From: Roseiarcus fermentans
GTDB lineage: Bacteria; Pseudomonadota; Alphaproteobacteria; Rhizobiales; Beijerinckiaceae
Assembly: GCF_003315135.1 (NCBI RefSeq)
Contig: NZ_QNRK01000012.1
Span: 62,001 to 126,000 of the forward strand
DNA length: 64,000 nucleotides
Direction of reading: 5' to 3'
Position numbers and translations under genes: made by a program. Shown one piece after another: positions 15,749 through 24,357 of the stretch; positions within the stretch are counted from its first letter, which is position 1; the number at the start of each line of letters is the position of its first letter. The notes beneath the pieces are model-generated. The model made no database searches, was not told the DNA's origin, and saw nothing but the letters and a program-made list of their open reading frames with translations.

Positions 15749-17440
15749 TCAGCCGCCGCCGCCCTGGACGGGAGCGAGTTTCCCGTCCTCGATCTGCTTT
15801 CTCAGCAGCGGAACCGGATCGCTGGGGTCCTGAAGGTTCGGCCGCAGGTCGGTCGAAGCGCCGCCGACATAACGGCGGATGTTCGGAAATTTCATGACCG
15901 ACTTGTCGAACTCGATCATCACCGGCGAGATCAGCGCAAGAACCCACCCGTTGTCTTGTCCAGCGTACTTGCCGGGTGAAGCCTGCTGGACCGACACCGG
16001 AGCAGCTCCATTGAAGGTCATGTCGTATTTCTCATACGGGTCCATCGTGAGGTTGTAGGTCGCCCCGATCGCGCCGAGGTCGGAGTTCACGCCGAGCCAC
16101 GAGTCGCGGGCGGTGTAGAGATATTTCCACGCGATGTTGACCCAGGGCTCGTCGGGATCGCCGCCGATATCCGCGCGCGCGCCCCAGAAGGTCTCGCCGT
16201 CGATATAGATCCACGACCGGCGCGCCGAATGGGGCGACTTGCCGAGGATGTAGTCGCTGTTGTCGATCGAGTCGAAATAGATCGGCTTGCCGTCGTTGCC
16301 GACCCATTCATGGGGCGGAGGCGTGACGCCGACCATGGTGGAGAGCGTCGCCCAAGCGTCGATATGCGACATCATCTCGTCGTACTTGGCGCGCGCCGGG
16401 ATGTGTCCTGGCCACCACATGATGCCGGGCACCCGCCAGCCGCCCTCGAAGGGCGAGCCCTTCTCGCCGCGGAACGGCGTCGTGCCGGCGTCGGGGAAGG
16501 CGTCGAGCCAGGCGCCGTTGTCCGCGGTGACGATGACAATGGTGTTGGGCGCGTCCTTGCGGATCTCGTCCATGACGACGCCGATATCGGCGTCAAGCTC
16601 CATGAGCGAGTCCGAATAGTCCCCGAGCTTCGACTTGCCGGCGAAGCGCGGCGAAGCGTTGGTCGGGTTGTGCATCTTGAGGTAGTTCACGTCCATGAAG
16701 AAGGGCTTGTCGTCATTGGCGTGTTTCTTGATGTAGGCGACGGCGTTGGCGGCCTGATCCTCGTCGAAGGTCTGGAAGCGCTCGAAGTCGATCCGCCCGA
16801 CGCTCTTGGCGGGCTGGCCCGCAACGCCTTCCCACTCGTTGAGGTTCACGTTCTCGCTGAAGTACTTCTTGAATTGCGGGTTGTACGACGGGAACCAAGG
16901 ATGGAACCATTTGTTGGTGTAGTCATAGGTGTAGACGCCGGCGTAATAGGCGGCGAAGTTCTTCATCTCGTCGAAGCCGTGCTCGATCGGATAGGACTCC
17001 GGAACGTCTCCGAGGTGCCACTTGCCGGAGAAATAGGTCGAATAGCCGTTCTTCTTGAAGAACTCGGCGATGGTCGGCGTCTCCTTGCGCAGGAAGTTCG
17101 GGTCGGCCGGCGCCACGACGATTGACAGCGCCGAGCGGATCGGAATGCGCCCAGTCATGAACGAGGCGCGCCCCGCGGTGCAGCTCGCCTGCCCGTACCA
17201 GTTGGTGAAGGTCGCGCCTTCCTCGGCGATCCGGTCGACGTTCGGCGTCGGATGGCCGAGCGCTTTGCCGCCGTTGGAATAGGGGCCGAAGTCGTTCCAG
17301 CCGGTGTCGTCCGTCATCAGCATAACGATGTTCGGCCGCTTCTGAGGCTGCGCGTCGGCCGCGGCCAGCGGGATCCCGGCCAAGGCCGTTCCGAGGGTGA
17401 GCGCGCCGCCGAGCGAGACGAGACTTCGTTTTCGACTCAT
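15749..17440 (-). CDS. Arylsulfatase (formylglycine type I sulfatase)
   Basis: The 563-residue protein opens with a signal peptide and then PNIVMLMTDDTGWNDFG, the calcium-binding aspartate pair at residues 44-45. The active-site motif is CTAGR at 87-91, where Cys87 would be converted to formylglycine. The FSGKWHLGD block near residue 140 and TADNGAW are further sulfatase signatures. It should hydrolyse sulfate esters in the periplasm. The core CxAxR fits cysteine-type maturation by a formylglycine-generating enzyme; none is encoded in the window. It is divergent from the AraC gene across a palindromic operator. Confidence 0.93.
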   Translation of the reverse strand: MSRKRSLVSLGGALTLGTALAGIPLAAADAQPQKRPNIVMLMTDDTGWNDFGPYSNGGKALGHPTPNVDRIAEEGATFTNWYGQASCTAGRASFMTGRIPIRSALSIVVAPADPNFLRKETPTIAEFFKKNGYSTYFSGKWHLGDVPESYPIEHGFDEMKNFAAYYAGVYTYDYTNKWFHPWFPSYNPQFKKYFSENVNLNEWEGVAGQPAKSVGRIDFERFQTFDEDQAANAVAYIKKHANDDKPFFMDVNYLKMHNPTNASPRFAGKSKLGDYSDSLMELDADIGVVMDEIRKDAPNTIVIVTADNGAWLDAFPDAGTTPFRGEKGSPFEGGWRVPGIMWWPGHIPARAKYDEMMSHIDAWATLSTMVGVTPPPHEWVGNDGKPIYFDSIDNSDYILGKSPHSARRSWIYIDGETFWGARADIGGDPDEPWVNIAWKYLYTARDSWLGVNSDLGAIGATYNLTMDPYEKYDMTFNGAAPVSVQQASPGKYAGQDNGWVLALISPVMIEFDKSVMKFPNIRRYVGGASTDLRPNLQDPSDPVPLLRKQIEDGKLAPVQGGGG

Positions 17441-17616
17441 TCTAGGTCCTCCAACCTTGACTGCGCTTTCAACCGTCCACGCGACGTGGCGCCATTGCCT
17501 TCAGGCGCGTCGTTCCTCGGACACGGCGTCGCAACGCCGTACCGCAGTGTCGGCGCAAGATCACAAATTTGATTGGAGGCCCTGTCGCAGTCACTTGTAC
17601 AAAATGTCGCGACTTA

Positions 17617-17640
17617 TTAGCATTTTGCGCAATGTGCTAA
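17617..17640. promoter_or_regulatory. 24-bp near-perfect palindrome, candidate operator
   Basis: TTAGCA, TT, TTGCGCAA, TG, TGCTAA: outer 6-bp arms and the inner 8-bp core are perfect dyads with only a 2-base mismatch ring between. It lies between the divergent sulfatase and araC-like genes. A second pair of arms, CAAAATG (17600-17606) and CATTTTG (17621-17627), overlaps it. It is probably bound by the AraC-like regulator or another dimeric regulator of the cassette. Confidence 0.55.
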
Positions 17641-17719
17641 GATGCTGCGTGGATAACCGCCCGTTGGCCGCATCTGGTGGGGAACGGCCATGAGAATTCT
17701 TGGGTATTGGGCATAGTCG

Positions 17720-18754
17720 ATGGCGACGGCGCTGTTCAGTCGCGCTTCGGGTTTCGGCCCCCTGTTTGCTATCATCGAGGCCGAACACGGCGCTGAGGCG
17801 TTACGATGTCTGCGACGCGAGTCGGGCTTTGCCGCCGCCGCGCATGCGCCCTCCGCGCTGGTGCCGTTCGCCCTGATGAACCGGGTCTACAATAGCGCGG
17901 CGAAGCTCTGCGGCGACCCCCAATTCGGCGCTCGCGTCGGGCAGACCATTCGCCTTGAGGACTTCGGGCCGTTCGTCGAATATGCGCTTCACGGCGAGAC
18001 TCTCGGAGACGTCATCGCCCGCTCCATCGTCGCGCAGCCCGCCCACAGCAGTGAACTGATCCAGGATCTGCGCCTCCTTGGCGGTGAGGCGCGCTGGCGG
18101 ATTCGCTACCAGACCACCGCCGAGCCGACCGTCGAACACCATGCGCAACGGACGCTGATGCAAATGCTGGCCGGGGTCCGCCGCGCGCCAGGCGTGCAAG
18201 ACGCCGCAATAGAGATCCATGTCGCGGAGCCTTACGCGGCCGAAGCGCGCATCCTCGAGGATCGCACCGGCGTCAGGGTTCGGCCCCGCGCGAACGACTA
18301 TGAGCTGGCCTTCCCGGCGCGATGGCTGGGCGTACTGCCGCTGGCCATCGGTCTGCCGCCCGACCTGGCCGTCGAATGGGCGACGTATCCCGACCGGGCA
18401 TTGCCGCGCACGACAGCCGAGGCGGCGCTCGCCGCGCTCGACCTTCGCGACAAGCTCCCGGGCATCGGCGCGATCGCCGCCGACATCGGCCTGCCGAGCC
18501 GGACGCTGCAACATGCGCTTCACAAGGAGGGCGTGAGCTACCGCGAACTCGTCGGGGCGTTCCGTCTGCGGCGGGCGCTCCAGTTGCTGGCTACCACCCG
18601 AAAGCCGGTCGCCGAAGTGGCACTGCGCGCGGGCTATTCCGAGCCGTCGAGCTTCGCCCGCGCGTTCCGCTCACAGACGGGCATGACGCCGGGCCGCTTC
18701 CGGGAGGCGTCGCGGGCACCCATGCGGGCTCCACTGGTGCGCGCCTCAAGCTAA
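17720..18754 (+). CDS. AraC-family transcriptional regulator
   Basis: The 344-residue protein has an N-terminal ligand-sensing half of the arabinose-binding-2 type (about residues 1-190) and a C-terminal double helix-turn-helix (about 235-335), with the typical LQLLATTRKPVAEVALRAGY and SEPSSFARAFRSQTGMTPGRFR blocks. It is divergent from the sulfatase gene and so likely controls it through the palindrome at 17617-17640. The ATG has only a weak ribosome binding site. Confidence 0.9.
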   Translation: MATALFSRASGFGPLFAIIEAEHGAEALRCLRRESGFAAAAHAPSALVPFALMNRVYNSAAKLCGDPQFGARVGQTIRLEDFGPFVEYALHGETLGDVIARSIVAQPAHSSELIQDLRLLGGEARWRIRYQTTAEPTVEHHAQRTLMQMLAGVRRAPGVQDAAIEIHVAEPYAAEARILEDRTGVRVRPRANDYELAFPARWLGVLPLAIGLPPDLAVEWATYPDRALPRTTAEAALAALDLRDKLPGIGAIAADIGLPSRTLQHALHKEGVSYRELVGAFRLRRALQLLATTRKPVAEVALRAGYSEPSSFARAFRSQTGMTPGRFREASRAPMRAPLVRASS

Positions 18755-18808
18755 AGCCTTCTTCGAGCGCCCGCACCGGGGCAACCGCGGAACGGCCGCA
18801 AAAGGTCG

Positions 18809-20344
18809 GATATTGTTGAAAAACACGCTTGCTTCGCCGACTCGGCTCTGATTCAGTTTTCTCAATGAATCTGGGGCTTTCGCGATGATCGGCGAGCGGA
18901 AAGTGATGCAGGAGGCGCTGTTCTACGGCTTCAGCCTCGAGCGGCATGTCCCGGACAATCACCTGCTTCGCAAGATCGATCGGTTCGTCGACCTTTCGGA
19001 GGTTCGCGCGCATCTGGAGCCCTATTACAGCGAGACGGGTCGCCCTTCGATCGACCCCGAGCTGATGATCCGGATGCTGATCGTCGGCTACTGCTTCGGT
19101 ATTCGCTCCGAACGGCGGCTGTGCGACGAGGTCCACCTCAATTTGGCCTATCGCTGGTTCTGCCGCTTGGGGCTCGACGGCGACGTCCCGGATCATTCGA
19201 CCTTTTCCAAGAACCGCCACGGCCGTTTTCGCGACAGCAATCTCCTGCGCAAGCTGTTTGAGACCGTGGTCGCGCGCTGCATCAAGGAACGGATCGTGGG
19301 AGGCGAAGCTTTCGCGGTCGACGCCAGCATCATCGTGGCGGACGCTCATCGACGGCGAAGCGTCGCCAAGGGCGAAGATCTCGACCCGACTTCCAGTCGC
19401 GCAATCGCTGAATATCTGTCGGTCCTGGACGATGCGGCCTTCGGCGGGTCGACGCCGGTCGAGCCCAAGGTGATCTCGCCAACCGATCCGGCGGCCCGCT
19501 ACACCGCCTCGGCCAACTCCGTCGCCGGTTATGCCTACTCCGACAACTACCTCATCGATCTGAAGCATGCGGTGATCATGGATGTCGAGGCGACGACGAC
19601 CATTCGCCAGGCGGAAGTCGGCGCGGCGAAAACAATGCTCGACCGCACGGCCGAGCAGTTCGACGTCACCCCGTCGCGCCTGGTCGCGGATGGGGGATAC
19701 GGCTCGGCCGAGATGGTTGCGTGGCTGGTGGACGAGCGCGGAATCGAGCCGCATGTGAAACTGATCGACAAGGCCGAGCGCACGGACGGAACCTTCTCCC
19801 GCAGCGACTTCGCCTTCGATCCAGAGCGCAACGTTTATGTCTGCCCTGGCGGCCAAGAGCTCAGGAAGTACCACCGCGCTTTCGCCAAGCCCCGCGACGG
19901 GGTCACGAAAGCCGGCACCATGATTTACTTTGCGCGCAAGCAGGACTGCGAAGCCTGCGCGCTCAAGCCCAAGTGCTGCCCGAACGGTCCCGTACGCACA
20001 ATCGGCCGCTCCATTCATGAAGCCGCTCGCGACAAGGCCCGCGCGATCGCAGAGACCGAGGCCTACGCCGTCTCATGTCGCGAACGAAAGAAGGTCGAGA
20101 TGCTCTTCGCTCACCTGAAGCGCATCCTCAGGCTCGACCGATTGCGTCTCCGCGGCCCAAGCGGAGCAAAAGACGAGTTCCTATTGGCCGCCACAGCCCA
20201 GAATCTGCGGAAACTGGCGAAGCTGGCGCACTTCCCGGCACCGGTCTTCGCCACATGAAGCGGGGAGCCCCGCCTTTGCCTCGCTGACAGCCGCCCGCTC
20301 AAGCGTATCGCCGTCGGCCCCAGACGGGGTTTTTCAACAATATC
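18809..20344 (+). mobile_element. IS1182-like insertion sequence
   Basis: The element is 1536 bp. Its ends are a perfect 16-bp inverted repeat, GATATTGTTGAAAAAC (18809-18824) and its complement at 20329-20344. A 5-bp direct repeat GGTCG flanks both ends (18804-18808 and 20345-20349) and is probably the target duplication. The single gene inside (18885-20258) is an intact DDE transposase. The near-perfect ends and intact gene suggest a recent, possibly active insertion. Confidence 0.85.
18885..20258 (+). CDS. IS1182/IS5-group DDE transposase
   Basis: The 457-residue protein has an N-terminal DUF772-like helical domain (PELMIRMLIVGYCFGIRSER near residue 60) and a DDE catalytic core: Asp146 in FAVDASII, Asp268 in VADGGYGS and Glu404 in KKVEMLFAHLKR. 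A zinc-like cysteine cluster (CEACALKPKC) lies near 354-363, typical of IS1182 transposases. The gene is uninterrupted. An alternative start is the ATG seven codons downstream. Confidence 0.92.
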   Translation: MIGERKVMQEALFYGFSLERHVPDNHLLRKIDRFVDLSEVRAHLEPYYSETGRPSIDPELMIRMLIVGYCFGIRSERRLCDEVHLNLAYRWFCRLGLDGDVPDHSTFSKNRHGRFRDSNLLRKLFETVVARCIKERIVGGEAFAVDASIIVADAHRRRSVAKGEDLDPTSSRAIAEYLSVLDDAAFGGSTPVEPKVISPTDPAARYTASANSVAGYAYSDNYLIDLKHAVIMDVEATTTIRQAEVGAAKTMLDRTAEQFDVTPSRLVADGGYGSAEMVAWLVDERGIEPHVKLIDKAERTDGTFSRSDFAFDPERNVYVCPGGQELRKYHRAFAKPRDGVTKAGTMIYFARKQDCEACALKPKCCPNGPVRTIGRSIHEAARDKARAIAETEAYAVSCRERKKVEMLFAHLKRILRLDRLRLRGPSGAKDEFLLAATAQNLRKLAKLAHFPAPVFAT

Positions 20345-20590
20345 GGTCGGACTTGTTCCGTTCGTACAGCCGCCCGCGACCGACCGCTTCGTGCGCACTG
20401 CCTCCGTCCCGACCCGCCGGGCGAAGGCGCAAGAATGGCGCGCTTGTCACGTCGCGCGACCGGCGGGAAACTGCCGCTTCGGTTACGTTCGTTTCGCTTC
20501 CCCTTGGGGTGGTCGCCGCCAGGATCTCCTCTCCGAGCGGCTGTGAGCGCGAGGTCGAGCAGGCGTTCGCGAGCTGCTGACGGACGTTGG

Positions 20591-20746
20591 TCACCAGCGA
20601 TGATGACCGACCATATTATGGGCGACCTCGCGCCCGATCCCCCACCCGAATCCGTGTAGGACCGAGCGCATGAGGCCCGCGCCGTCATTCGGCGCGAAGA
20701 CCGCGATCGCCACCACGGCGAGGCCGGCGAGAAGGACGAGTCTCAC
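20591..20746 (-). CDS. Small membrane protein at the end of the dotL unit
   Basis: A 51-residue protein with one hydrophobic helix at the N-terminus (LVLLAGLAVVAIAVFAP) and a short tail ending HHRW. A GTG start at 20746 is chosen: AAGGAG lies 7 bases upstream and the GTG overlaps the TGA of the DUF2726 gene (GTGA). It has no recognised family. It closes the minus-strand unit 24274, dotL, DUF2726. Confidence 0.55.
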   Translation of the reverse strand: MRLVLLAGLAVVAIAVFAPNDGAGLMRSVLHGFGWGIGREVAHNMVGHHRW

Positions 20747-21371
20747 AGCGACGCTCCTTGCGGTGGAGGGAGGGTGTAGAGCCCGGCGCGCGCGCACAAG
20801 GTCCGGAGTTCATGGACCGAATAGGCGCGCTTTGCTGGCACTCGCAGGAGCGGCACTCCGATCTCGAGGAAGACCGCGTTCACGAAAGCGTCGCGCTGCC
20901 GGCGCTCGGGCAGGCCGTGGCTCCTGTCGTCGACCTCGATCGCCGCGACCGGCTCGAGGCTCAGGACGTCGCAGATCACGAAGTCGACGCTCTTCGCCAT
21001 CACCCCGTTCAACGCGAGCCGGCGCGCGGTGGGCCGAGCGCCGAGCGTGGGGGTCGCGAGCTGGCGAGGCGCACCTGGGCGAAGGCGCGGTAGTTGAGGC
21101 CCAGCGCCGCGTCGAGCGTCATCAGAAACGACTTCTCGTTGGCGGTCATGAACCGGCCGCGCTGGTAGCCGGCACGGGAGGCGGACGGCAGGTTGCCTGA
21201 GAGGAACACGGCGATCGCGATGAAGGCCGCGAGATAGAAGAGCGCCGCCGGCCGATCGAGAAGAGCCTCCAGCCCCTTCCCCCAGCCGGCGCCGAACGCA
21301 TGGACCACCGCGGCCAGCGTCCCGGTCATCTGCGCCGAGGCGTCGGAGAGTGCGTCGAAGAAGACGTTCAT
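20743..21371 (-). pseudogene. DUF2726 membrane protein broken by a single-base frameshift
   Basis: The first part (21371 to about 21060) encodes an N-terminal membrane helix (ALFYLAAFIAIAVFLSG) and the start of a DUF2726 domain (LTANEK-like: MTANEKSFLMTLDAALGL, then AFAQVRLA). The rest of the domain (MAKSVDFVICDVLSLEPVAA, IEVDDRSHGLPERRQRD) continues in the next frame to 20743. Reading back one base at about 21060 joins the two into one typical DUF2726 protein (a nuclease-like fold). No slippery heptamer is present, so a one-base deletion or sequencing error is likelier than programmed frameshifting. It lies directly after dotL. Confidence 0.75.
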
Positions 21372-21384
21372 GGACAAGCCGCCG

Positions 21385-23751
21385 TCACCGAATCGCGCCG
21401 GAGAGGCGCGGCGACGCCGCCTCCTTCGCCGACGCTTCGGCAACGGCCTCGCGCGCCGCGCTCGCCATCTCGCCGATCAACGTCCGGATCGAGCGGGCCA
21501 CTTCCTCTTCCGCTGCGCCCCGCAGGTCCGCGCCAGCCTCGATCGCGTGGCCCCCGCCCAGCACGGCCGCAGCCGCGTGACGCGCCTCCGCCGGCGATCC
21601 TCCCGCCGCGATCTCGACGCTCTCGAGCAATGCTCGTGTCTCCTCCGCCGGCCCGCCCTCTCCCGAGTAACGCGGCGCCGGCGTCGACGGGGCTTTCGGG
21701 GGGCGGCTTGCCGCGGCGCGCAGCATCGCCTGGAGCGGCGCGCGGGGCGCGAGGGCGGCGATCTCCTCGGCAGCCAGCGGCGCTCTGCCAGCGGCCTCGA
21801 TCGCCGCCTCGACGCATTCGCTCCCCGGCCGCCCGGCGGCTGCGGCCTCGGCAAACGCCTGAAGCATGGCGGCGAGGGTCGCCGACTTCTCTCCCCTCGC
21901 CGCGCCGAGACCGCGCTCGAGTCGCTCGAGCGCGGCGGTCACGGGTCCGGTCGAGGCCTTGAGCGCTTCGGCGTCGGGCGGCGCCAGCACCACGGGGCGG
22001 TTCAGCCGCATCGGTCCTCTCGGGTCGATGTCGGCGTGAAAAAGCTTGGCGTGGATGCGGCGGCCGCCGAAGAGGATGATCGCCTCGCCCTCGATCAGGC
22101 TCTGCAGATCGCGCCATTCGACGCCGGCGACTTCGCGGACTTCGGCCGAGCGGCTTTCGGCGTATTCGCCCGTCCCGCCGCCCTCGTAGCTCGTGGCTTG
22201 GGTGACATAGGCCTTGCCGGCCGTACTTTCGATCCACTCGCGGGTCCGGTTCGCATCCTGCTGGCGCATCGCGACCGTGAGGTTGCCGTTGCCGAGCAGC
22301 GACTGGGTCTTTTCGCCGAGCCGCGCCCAGATGCCCGAGACCTCCTGGAACCCGAGCCAGAACATCAGATTGAGACCGCGCCCTTGCGCGAGCATGCGGT
22401 CCATGCCGCTCGTCGCGTAGTAGCCGACCTCGTCGAGGACGACATGGAAGGGGGCGACGCCCATGCCGGGCTTGTTCGCGACGATGACGTCGGAATCGCC
22501 CTCGAGGCGGGCGCCGAGCATCTGCGCCATCATGCCCCTGAGCGACGCGACCACGATCTTGCCGAGCGCCGCAAGGCGTTCGTCCGAGCTCTCGAGGGCG
22601 GGGAGATTCACGACCAGGATGCGGCGGTTGAGAACCACGTCGCGCATGTCGACGTCCGACTGCCTCACCTTGAAGATGTGGCCGAGCGAGACGCCGAGGA
22701 GCTGGAAGGTGTGGGTGAAGTAGAACTGGGCGAAGCCGTGCTGCTTCGACGGCTCCTCGGTCTTCTGCCGGTTCCAGTCGAGGCTCATGTCGTAGGACGG
22801 CAACTCGCCGAGATAGGCCTGAAGGGGATAGATCAGGTCCTCCGGCATTTCGGGGACGGGGATGTCGGTCGTCTCGCCGGTCATCGGGTTGCGGACCTCG
22901 AACACCCGCTTCGTCGCGACCTTCCAGATGCTGCGGAGCTCGAAGGAGAGACGGATCGTCTCGATGTTGAGCGGCACGTTCTTGTGGTCGCGCATCCAGA
23001 CGAGCACCGGGGTCAGGGTGCCGACGAGCGCGACCGCGCGTTCGCGGAAGACGCCGTTGGCGTCGCCCGGGGCCGGCTCGCCGAGGAGGCTCGACAGCAT
23101 CTCGCCGATCGCGTCGGCGTTGCCGACCGCGAACGGGTTGAAGCGGTTCGAATCCTTGACCCCGGACGCCACCATGAAATTGAGGCACAGCACGTCGTCC
23201 TCGCGCCCGAACCGGCGGGCGAGCGCCAAGACCTCGCCGTAGAGCTTGTTGTCGGCCTTGCCGTCGACGATCACGAAGCCCGACGCGTGGGTCAGCGCAT
23301 TGGCGAGGAACGACAGAAGCGCGGTCGTCTTGCCGGCGCCGGTCGTGCCGGGCACGGTCGCATGCTGGCGGCCGTCCTCGAAGGCGATCCAGAGCTCCCG
23401 CCCGTCGACATCCCGGCCGAGATGGATCGAGCCCTCGGCCATGCGCGGCCTTCGGCCCTTCGGCGAGGGATGGTTCCAGTCGCGCATGCGCGCGGTGCGC
23501 GGCATGCGAAGCGGCAGGGTGACGCGGCGGGTGAGGACGAGCCCGGCGTAGAGAAAAGAGGCGGGGGTCACGATATTCACGAGCGCGGGCTCGACGAACA
23601 TCAGCATGGCGCCGCTCGCGAGCATCACGCCCGAGAACTCGCTCATCATCGCCGACCACAGGCGCGTCGAGATCGGGCGGATGTCCCGCAGCCGCTGTGC
23701 GCCCGACCGTTCGAAGCGTTGCTGCGGCCCGACGATCTCCCGCTGGCTCAT
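21385..23751 (-). CDS. dotL: DotL/IcmO-type T4SS coupling protein (TrbC-like ATPase)
   Basis: The 788-residue protein has two N-terminal transmembrane helices (about residues 37-75), then a VirD4/TraG-class ATPase domain with Walker A GTTGAGKT at 135-142 and the DotL-specific VIVDGKADNKLY block near 160. It brings the relaxase-DNA complex to the T4B channel at the inner membrane. The roughly 190 C-terminal residues are Ala/Arg/Glu-rich and replace the adaptor-binding tail of Legionella DotL. The start follows GGAGG by 7 bases. DotM and DotN, its known partners, are encoded nearby. Confidence 0.92.
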   Translation of the reverse strand: MSQREIVGPQQRFERSGAQRLRDIRPISTRLWSAMMSEFSGVMLASGAMLMFVEPALVNIVTPASFLYAGLVLTRRVTLPLRMPRTARMRDWNHPSPKGRRPRMAEGSIHLGRDVDGRELWIAFEDGRQHATVPGTTGAGKTTALLSFLANALTHASGFVIVDGKADNKLYGEVLALARRFGREDDVLCLNFMVASGVKDSNRFNPFAVGNADAIGEMLSSLLGEPAPGDANGVFRERAVALVGTLTPVLVWMRDHKNVPLNIETIRLSFELRSIWKVATKRVFEVRNPMTGETTDIPVPEMPEDLIYPLQAYLGELPSYDMSLDWNRQKTEEPSKQHGFAQFYFTHTFQLLGVSLGHIFKVRQSDVDMRDVVLNRRILVVNLPALESSDERLAALGKIVVASLRGMMAQMLGARLEGDSDVIVANKPGMGVAPFHVVLDEVGYYATSGMDRMLAQGRGLNLMFWLGFQEVSGIWARLGEKTQSLLGNGNLTVAMRQQDANRTREWIESTAGKAYVTQATSYEGGGTGEYAESRSAEVREVAGVEWRDLQSLIEGEAIILFGGRRIHAKLFHADIDPRGPMRLNRPVVLAPPDAEALKASTGPVTAALERLERGLGAARGEKSATLAAMLQAFAEAAAAGRPGSECVEAAIEAAGRAPLAAEEIAALAPRAPLQAMLRAAASRPPKAPSTPAPRYSGEGGPAEETRALLESVEIAAGGSPAEARHAAAAVLGGGHAIEAGADLRGAAEEEVARSIRTLIGEMASAAREAVAEASAKEAASPRLSGAIR

Positions 23752-23800
23752 GATGGGCCCTCCGGATGCGGCCGGCGCGCGACCTCGTCCCCGGCGGCTC

Positions 23801-24274
23801 TCATTGCTCGTGCAGCCCGAATGTCGAGGGACCCGGCGGGCTCTCGGCCGACCTTTGCGGACTGGCCGGCCGGCCAGGAGTCGCTTGCGGCAAGCGGACC
23901 ACGCTCGATTGCGACCCGGGGGTGGCCGCCGGGCGTCCGAGATCCTCGAGGCTGGCGACGGCGGACGCCCGCGGGCGATAGGACGTGACGGCGAGCGACG
24001 CGACCGCGCCAATGCCGACGCAGACGAGGAAGCCGAGCGCACGCCTGAGCCAGCCCCGCGCCTTCGGCCGCGCGTTCGCGGCGAGCGTCAGACGCTCGAG
24101 CTGCGCGTCGCGCAGCGCCTCGCGGACGCCGTCGCGGATCGCCCGCTCGATCTCGCCGGGGCCGGGACCGAACGCGCCGCCACCCGCGGAATGAAGCCGA
24201 ATATCGATCTGAAGCCTTGGCGGGTCGCCCCCGCGGACCTCGGCTTCCATGCTGGCGTATTCCGAGACCGACAT
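23801..24274 (-). CDS. Single-pass membrane protein preceding dotL
   Basis: The 157-residue protein starts MSVSEYASMEAEVRGG after AGGAG (6-7 bases). It has a cytoplasmic N-terminal region of about 75 residues, one transmembrane helix (ALGFLVCVGIGAVASLAV, about 80-97), and a proline/serine-rich tail. No family is recognised. A copy of the CTGTTCGCGC motif lies 58 bases upstream, so this gene probably begins the unit that continues with dotL. Confidence 0.6.
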   Translation of the reverse strand: MSVSEYASMEAEVRGGDPPRLQIDIRLHSAGGGAFGPGPGEIERAIRDGVREALRDAQLERLTLAANARPKARGWLRRALGFLVCVGIGAVASLAVTSYRPRASAVASLEDLGRPAATPGSQSSVVRLPQATPGRPASPQRSAESPPGPSTFGLHEQ

Positions 24275-24332
24275 CGCCTTCTCCTCGTCTCCCGGGCGCA
24301 GGGTTGCCCCATCACAACCATGCCGAGGGGCT

Positions 24333-24342
24333 GCGCGAACAG
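24333..24342 (-). promoter_or_regulatory. CTGTTCGCGC motif before the dotL unit
   Basis: The minus strand reads GGTTTCCTGTTCGCGCAG, 58 bases before the ATG at 24274 and right after the dotM stop. Confidence 0.5.
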
Positions 24343-24357
24343 GAAACCGCGGGCGCG

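Noticed and set aside
20552-20567. GCGTTCGCGAGC resembling the backbone motif
   Set aside because: The core is altered and no plus-strand gene follows, so it does not fit the placement rule.
21040-21080. Programmed -1 frameshift in the DUF2726 gene
   Set aside because: No X-XXY-YYZ slippery heptamer or clear stimulatory hairpin is seen at the join; mutation or sequencing error is simpler.
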